From Cryptomeria japonica (Eukaryota > Streptophyta > Pinopsida > Cupressales > Cupressaceae): a DNA stretch of 62,000 bases. Shown piece by piece: positions 56,347 to 62,000 of the stretch (positions are counted from its first letter, which is position 1; every line of letters starts with the position of its first letter). Under the pieces are notes generated by a model. It searched no databases and was not told the DNA's origin. It saw nothing but the letters and a program-made list of their open reading frames with translations. The position numbers and the translations under genes were made by a program. The DNA lies in contig NC_081414.1 in assembly GCF_030272615.1 (NCBI RefSeq), forward strand, positions 812,983,069 to 813,045,068, read 5' to 3'.

Positions 56347-57622
56347 ATGGGGGAATACAGTGTGAGGGAACCTACTCATCATCTCACTCAGACTGAGAGA
56401 GCCTATGATGAACTTGAAGCCAAGTATAAAGCCTCTTTGGCCAAGAGAAGAGAGCATGCTGAGAAACTGATGGAACTTACTGAAAAATAGCTCTTCTGAT
56501 GAAGCAAACATGGATGCCCTAGTTGAAGAAGTTGAAAAAATGAATGAATCTAATGCCAACTTGAGAAGGGAGTTGGAAGGACTGACTATCAGAATGTGTT
56601 AGGAGCTTGAGAACAAAAGGAAAGCTGAAGATCTGGTAAAAGACAAAGATCACGAGATCTCCAAGCTGAAGAAAGAAATCAGTACCCTTACCGCTCATCT
56701 CCAGGAAAGTAAAGTGCAAAAAGAAAAAATGCAAGGTGAATTAAACATGGCTATTTCTAAGAATGCAACCTTGATGGAATCCAATGCTGCTATTTCCAAG
56801 GAACTTACTGAGTCAAAGGAGATACTTGCCAAATTCAATCAGAATACTACTAAGCTAGAGCAAAAGCTAGAATCAGCAAAGCCAACAAAGGATACCATTG
56901 GACTTGGTTTCTCTTGGTATGAGGAAGGTGAGACCTCTGGAACAAAAGCTGAAGCATCAAAGAAGCAACCAACATCCAAGGGTAAAGGTAAGCAAAAATT
57001 TAAACCTGTTTTCTTTAATTATCTCAAAGAGGGACATACTGCCAATGTGTGTAGAAGCAAGGCCTAGAACAATTTTCCTTATTTTCAAAACAATGTGCCT
57101 AGATCTAATAGATTCAATGGAAACTGTTATACATGAAACAAGTTTGGGCATAGAGTATTTGAATGCAGGCTAGTTTTGCACAACACTGGGAGATATCCTC
57201 CAAGGACTCAAGGAGTTATCCCATAACTTTTTGTGAACTGGAATCCCAACCAGTACAATACCTATGACCATCGATCAATCGGTTATCAAGCGGAAACTAG
57301 TTGGAGAGCAACTTGTTTGATCTGACGTGGTAGCAGTCACACTAGTGCAACATGCAGAAGGAAGAATGGAAGTATGAATGACAAACCATGGAGAACACCT
57401 AGAATGGTATGCTATCATTGCAACAAACCGGGACACATTTCCAGAACTTGGAGACTGAGAAAGAACCTATCGGGTGATATACTGATCACTCCAGAAGGGA
57501 AGATTGATTTTGAAACCATTCAAATGGAAATAAATAAAACTTGGAAAAAGAAATCAGAAGAAGAGTCATAGGATGAACTTGTTTCTGCACCTAGTGTGGA
57601 AATCTCTAAACCAGCAAATTGA
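56347..57622 (+). pseudogene. ORF1 (Gag-like) of element F
   Basis: Start MGEYSVREPTHHLTQTERAY. A long coiled coil follows (ELEAKYKASLAKRREHAEKL; after a frameshift near 56487, SSDEANMDALVEEVEKMN; a TAG near 56600; DHEISKLKKEISTLTAHLQE; ELNMAISKNATLMESN). Zinc-knuckle-like FNYLKEGHTANVC (first Cys lost) ends in TAG near 57065. A second, CYT-stop-NKFGHRVFEC, has a TGA in place of Cys (57133-57135). A third, CYHCNKPGHISRTW, lacks its last Cys. The tail INKTWKKKSEEES matches element C. RNA binding is therefore impaired as well as the frame. Confidence 0.75.
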
Positions 57623-58058
57623 GCTTCAGAAAATCTTAGGGAGAACATATTGGTGAAATATTTTGAACCCCTGATTTATATCGATAAATACCTTTATCAG
57701 TATATGTTACCTATCAATCAGCAGAAGATCTGAAGCGATAAAAGGAAAAATTAGGGTTTGTACCCTAGCAGGTGATGCATTTATTATAGTAGATGAGAGT
57801 TTGTTTAAAAGGGATTTTTCATCGTCATTTCTACTTATCTATTTTCGGTAGAAGAATTTTCAAGAGCAGAGAAACCAGAGTGATTTGTTTAGCATTTGAA
57901 GAAATCTTGTGCAAAATCTTGCAATCATTTTCAAGAAATCAATGAAGAACACTAAGCAGTGAACTAGCAACTAAAGTGGTGTATTGTGCGTAATATTGGC
58001 AAAACCTAAATTTCAGATTGTGAAGGTATTTTTAGAAATTCACTCTTATCATTTGGTT

Positions 58059-59116
58059 ATGGCTTTTGCATCGCACTCTAGTTCTAGTGCACTCATAGAT
58101 ACACCTAAGTTTCTTCAGAAGAAAATGAGATACAATTCCCTATCTCAAATTCCTGTCAAAGTTATTGTCGAGGGAGATATTTCAGGGTATATAGACTGTA
58201 AGTTGGAAGACCTGGGATCCCTAGTAATTCACTCCCAGCTAAGTTTGTTCTGTGGAGATGACAAGAAGATTAAACTAGAGTATAGCATCCTTAAGAAGAT
58301 GAAACTACACAATGCGGTATACTTTCTGGAAGAATTCTTAGAAGAACATATTCGCATTATCCTCAGCAAAGTGCATGGTGACAAGATGTACCTCAAGCGG
58401 ACCCATGACATCACACCAGAAGTGATTCATATCGTCATCGGATTCTGCAATGTTGGAGAAGTACCAGTTCTATGGAAGGTCACCAAAACTAAAATGATAG
58501 AGCTCACTGGTTCTGTGAGTGACCAACGGGCAATCAGTGTCAACACCATTAAAGATGATCTGGTTAAATATGCTTGCATGGTGATTGGTTACATGATATT
58601 TTATGCTAGTGAAATGAATTATGTCCCTACTACTACCGTAAATGCTGCTTACAGGATGATTAAGGAAGATACTAAATATGACCTATATACCTATTTACAA
58701 AAGCAATTGTTAGAGAATCTGAAGTCCACCAAACAGGACAAATCACTGAGGTTCAATTTTGGCCAACTTCTGGTCGGTCTATTCTTCTATTTTCAAGGTT
58801 ATTTCCTTGGAGTCAGTGATGTTCAATGGTCTACTGGCCTACCAGTTTCCAGACAGATTAAGGAAAGTCTACAAGCAGTGGGAACTACATATCCTAAGGT
58901 TCTAAATAAGTATTTTGACAAATTCAAATTAAAAATGAACCAAAGAATGAGGATATCTAGTGATTTAGTGAAAAAGTATGAAGATGACATCTGCTTCACA
59001 ATAAGGACAGATCACTACATAATGGAAGTGGTGGAACCTAGAAAGGAAGTAGTTGACCCTATGGGGTATGAAGTGGTGAGTGACATATTGATCGGGTATG
59101 TCTCTACCCTACTTGT
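58059..59116 (+). pseudogene. ORF2 protein of element F, N-terminal domain open, cut by element H
   Basis: I choose MAFASHSSSS at 58059, matching MAFGSS in element D; an earlier in-frame ATG at 57984 is probably leader. The frame is open for 352 codons to the junction. Blocks in the same order as the other copies: DISGYIDCKLEDLGS, RIILSKVHGDKMYLKRTHDI, ELTGSVSDQRAISVNTIKDD, VKYACMVIGYMIFYASEMN, SLRFNFGQLLVGLFFYFQGY, LPVSRQIKESLQAVG, RMRISSDLVKKYEDDICF and DPMGYEVVSDILIGYVSTLL. The frame then runs into LTR sequence. As with the A copy, its open state after visible decay elsewhere in the element is notable. Confidence 0.7.
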
Positions 59117-60159
59117 TGTTGGTATTTTGGTATGGTTTTGTCATTGATATCAACACCTACTAAAACACTAGCACTTTGGTGATCCAGCAGCATTCACCGG
59201 CAAGCAAGTAACTATTGCACAGTTACTGGTATATGGTTCACCGGTAGGATATTTCACCGACACTTGGAATGATATGGAAAACACTTGGTAATGTCGAAGA
59301 CATCATGTGGACACTTTTTTTGAAGAATTAATCATTGGTATATTCATATTTGCATATTTGTCTTTACTGGCAAATAGGTCTAGGGTTACCTAGGTTACAT
59401 CGGTAGGTTTATCTTTTCCAAATCAGCATGGCACACTATGGAGATGATTTAATATTGGTGTAAATGCATTAAGCTGACATGTTTAATCGGTTATTGCATC
59501 AGATATTATATTGTTTGTAAAATGTTTTATTGTAATATCTTGTAGAGCCAACCTACTAAAATTGCTCTTAGGTTATGGTTTAAATGTAAGATCGAATGTG
59601 GAATGCGAAAAAGAATTGTGTGAATGTATATGTGAGATTAAGCAGAGGTATACATGAAGACATCATTTGAAGGTGAAGCTAGGTTTTTATGAAAGCATAT
59701 CAGCATTACATCGGTACTGAATCTAGCATATGAAGATGTTATTCTGTGCAGTACATTTTTATTGGATTTAACCATCCAACTATAGTTAGTGTGACTCCCA
59801 TTTTTGTTATTGAGCAGTGAGCTCTAGGTTGTTGGCCTTTCTGCATGTGCAGACCCCATTTATGTACACTTACTATCTACAGTAGTATCATCTGATTGTG
59901 GGTAAGGTTTCCCACCATGGTTTTTCCCCTTACAGGATTTCCACGTACAAATATTGGTGTTATGTGTTGTGGATGACTTTATGTTTATGTTTCATGCATT
60001 AATATTTACTGGTATAGCAATTTACTATTAACACTGTCTACCGGCACACTTAACTGGTTTACAGGTATTAAGCATTAAGTTGGTTAAGTGGTTTTATGTT
60101 TGAATTTATTAGACAACTGATTCACCCCCCCCCCTCTCAGTTGTCTTTGGGACCTAACA
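59117..60159 (+). repeat. 5' LTR of element H (1,043 bp)
   Basis: TGTTGGTATTTTGGTATGG to GACCTAACA. GTGGGTAAGGTTTCCCACCA and GGTTTTTCCCC are near 59897-59930. No clear TATA box was placed. Confidence 0.85.
60111..60146 (+). promoter_or_regulatory. U5 hairpin with C-rich loop (element H)
   Basis: AGACAACTGA (60111-60120) and TCAGTTGTCT (60137-60146) form a perfect 10-bp stem, the longest seen, with a 16-nt loop TTCACCCCCCCCCCTC. It ends 13 bp before the LTR end. Confidence 0.75.
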
Positions 60160-60173
60160 ATTGGTATCAGAGC
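60160..60173 (+). promoter_or_regulatory. primer-binding site of element H
   Basis: ATTGGTATCAGAGC directly after the LTR. Confidence 0.95.
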
Positions 60174-60206
60174 TTAGTCCTCTTTTGCAGAAGTTTAACA
60201 ATTTGA

Positions 60207-60893
60207 GGAGATCCAATCTCTACTAATTATTTCAAGAAGGACAGTCCTAAACTTGATGGAACCAACTATGGGATATGGAAGATCAGGATGGAGACACATC
60301 TGAATCGCATTGGTAAAGACATCTAGGAAGTTACAAAGAATGGTTATACTACTGTTGTAGCTGGTCAGACTGCTCCAACTACCTTAGCTAAAGATGAGGA
60401 GAATGATTGCAAAGCAAGAGAAGCACTTGTGAGTGCATTATCATATCAACAAATCATGGGATTATCAGATAAGTTTACTGCTAAATCTATTTGGGATCAT
60501 TTGGAAACACTGAATAAAGGAGATTCCACAGTCAAGATTGCAAAACTTGAAAGCTTCCAAGTCAAGTATGAACATCTGAAAATGGAAGAAGATGAAAGGA
60601 TTTCTGCTTTTATGGAAAGAGTAAATGAAATTGTTTTGGGTATTAAATGTTGTGGAGGAACCTTAAGTGAGGATGAAATTGTTTCAAAAATCCTAAGAGG
60701 ATTGCCACCAGCATATAAAATGAAGGTTACTGCTATAAATGGGTTGAGAACAATGCCTAATACATCAATAACGAGGGATACATTGATTGGAAAACTTTCA
60801 GCCTTTGAAATTGAGGAATTTGGTCATGTTGCTACTATAAAAGTAGATTTGGCCTTTAAAGCATCAACATCACCTGCTCCATCACTGACAAAT
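60207..60893 (+). pseudogene. Copia gag N-terminal part (element H)
   Basis: No good ATG is seen; the frame opens just after a TGA, so the start codon is probably lost. LDGTNYGIWKIRMETHLNRI is the Copia Gag beginning. A TAG near 60326 stands where Trp is usual. The capsid region follows open: SIWDHLETLNKGDSTVKIAK, EDERISAFMERVNEIV and EDEIVSKILRGLPPAYKMKV. Near 60886 the frame shifts, and the protein continues in the next frame at DWKAFYARELEETRKEN. Confidence 0.8.
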
Positions 60894-61858
60894 TAGATTG
60901 GAAAGCCTTCTATGCAAGAGAACTTGAAGAAACTAGGAAGGAAAATGAAGAGCTTGAAGAACTTGAAGCACTATTTGCAAGGAAAATGCCAAAAGGTCCA
61001 GTTGGAAGTAAGTATGAAGGTAAAGCACCCTTTAAATGTTTCAACTACAATAAGATTGGTCATATGGCTTTGAGATGCCCTGATAGACATGCTAGACTAA
61101 GAGAAGAAGTTAGAAGAACATACAAACCTAATCCTAAATATCAGAAATACAGATTTAAGAAGAACAAAGACAAATCTTCTTACATTGCTGATGAAGGAGT
61201 GATTGATGATTCTGATGAGGATCCAATAGACAATGGATGGGTTTTTGTTGCTATAACAGAAGATCAACCGACGCCTACTGCTCAACTGATAGAACAAGCC
61301 CTAGTAGCTAAAGTTGAAGTAAAGGATGAATGGATCAATGACTCAGGATGTTCACATCATATGATAGGAGACAAAGGTAAATTCTTGAACTTTCAAGAAT
61401 ACAATGGAGGTTTAGTTAGATTTGGAGATGACAAAGCCTATTCAATCAAAGATAAGGGTACAATATCTCTTGATGGTAAGCATAACATTGACAATGTCTA
61501 CTATATTGAAGGATTAAAGCATAATCTTTTAAGTGTTGGTCAATTGGTTGAGAAGGGATTTCAGTTACAATTTAAAAATGGAAAATGCAAAATCATGAAT
61601 AAAACTGGTTTGGAAATTGCAACCGATAATCAGACTGGAGGTAATATCTTTCATTTGAATAACAGTGAAAAGGCATGCTTGATTGCTCATATAGATGAAA
61701 GTTGGTTATGGCATAAGAGAATATGTCATGTAAACTTTGATTGCATGGTGAAGATCAGTACTTCTAAGGCAGTTAGAGATCTACCTAAAATTGTGAAACC
61801 TCATAATAGAATTTGTAAGGAATGTCAATTTGGAAACAAGTTAGAGCTAGTTTCAAAA
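60886..61858 (+). pseudogene. Copia gag C-terminus, protease and pre-integrase (element H)
   Basis: ELEELEALFARKMPKGP leads to the knuckle CFNYNKIGHMALRC (second Cys to Tyr). WINDSGCSHHM has the protease D-S-G triad at 61340-61348. YYIEGLKHNLLSVGQLVEKG, WLWHKRICHVNFDCM and CKECQFGNK form the pre-integrase and zinc-binding region. A one-base shift lies near 61855. Confidence 0.85.
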
Positions 61859-62000
61859 GTATTCCAGAAAAATCCAATAATGCTCTTGATTTGATTCACA
61901 CTGATTTATGTGTTCCAACTAGAACTAAAAGCTTACAAGGTGATAGATATTTCATGCTAATTATTGATGATTATTCTAGAATGTGTTGGGTCACTTTTCT
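61859..62000 (+). pseudogene. Copia integrase core, beginning (element H), partial
   Basis: In the shifted frame the sequence reads NNALDLIHTDLCVPTRTKSL and DRYFMLIIDDYSRMCWVTF, with the first catalytic Asp in HTDLC. The window ends inside the core. Confidence 0.85.

Larger units (their letters stand above)
55147..59116 (+). mobile_element. LTR element F (ORF1/ORF2 type), 5' part
   Basis: The 5' LTR is 55147-56296, the primer site 56297-56311, ORF1 56347-57622 and ORF2 from 58059. The element is cut at 59116 by the LTR of element H; its 3' part must lie beyond the window if it exists. ORF1 is closest to that of element C, so F and C belong together, though F lies on the plus strand. Confidence 0.8.
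59117..62000 (+). mobile_element. Copia element H, 5' part (runs off the window)
   Basis: 5' LTR, primer site, gag, protease and the start of integrase in Copia order. It is inserted in ORF2 of element F with CTTGT as the left flank; the right flank is outside the window. It has two frameshifts and a premature TAG. Confidence 0.85.

Overview
The window looks like plant nuclear DNA made almost entirely of nested LTR retrotransposons. I would guess a large, repeat-rich genome, perhaps a gymnosperm, but nothing read here fixes the species. I found no rRNA or tRNA gene and no CRISPR array. The only host-type gene is a decayed, intron-containing plant mobile domain (PMD/MAIN-like) gene at 51.6-54.2 kb. 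AT-rich or featureless spacer lies around 1.2-1.5, 39.2-39.5, 50.4-51.6 and 54.2-55.1 kb.

Layout. (1) 1-2100: an LTR remnant, a stop-ridden C-terminus of a Ty3/Gypsy integrase (924-1160), then a periodic array of short palindromes. (2) 2101-37776: one minus-strand element, 'C', about 7.6 kb when its inserts are removed but opened to 35.7 kb. Its ends match, with near-identical 5-bp flanks GGTTG/AGTTG. Its inserts are a solo LTR (6468-7524), a Copia-like element 'B' (8820 to about 26320), a solo B LTR (27898-29862, flanks CTCTG/CTCTA) and a complete element 'D' (30199-37745, flanks CCTAT/CCTAT). D itself carries a solo LTR (35655-36399, flanks AATAT/AATAT). B carries a tandem array of family 'A' (9896-20686) in which successive internal segments share LTRs. 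(3) 37777-39468: the palindrome array resumes, followed by an intact 195-codon ORF of unknown function. (4) 39469-50378: a minus-strand Copia element 'E' (gag, protease, integrase, RT with YVDD, truncated RNase H) with stop codons and a solo B-type LTR in its gag. (5) 50379-55146: spacer and the PMD pseudogene. (6) 55147-62000: plus-strand element 'F', cut by a second Copia element 'H' that runs off the right edge.

Two kinds of element live together. E and H are pol-bearing Copia elements. A, C, D and F carry no recognisable protease, integrase or RT. They encode ORF1 (coiled coil plus CCHC zinc knuckles, Gag-like) and ORF2, a protein of about 1,060-1,095 codons that I cannot assign to a known family. 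All share the initiator-Met-type primer site, a polypurine tract of AAAGGGGGA type and an LTR 3' end built on the same plan, so the ORF1/ORF2 elements are probably moved in trans by Copia enzymes.

The most novel-looking signals are a hairpin with a C-rich loop just inside the LTR 3' end, whose stem changes between families while staying paired; the ORF1/ORF2 element lineage; the LTR-sharing tandem array with two 1,472-bp units; and the array of about 19 phased palindromes.
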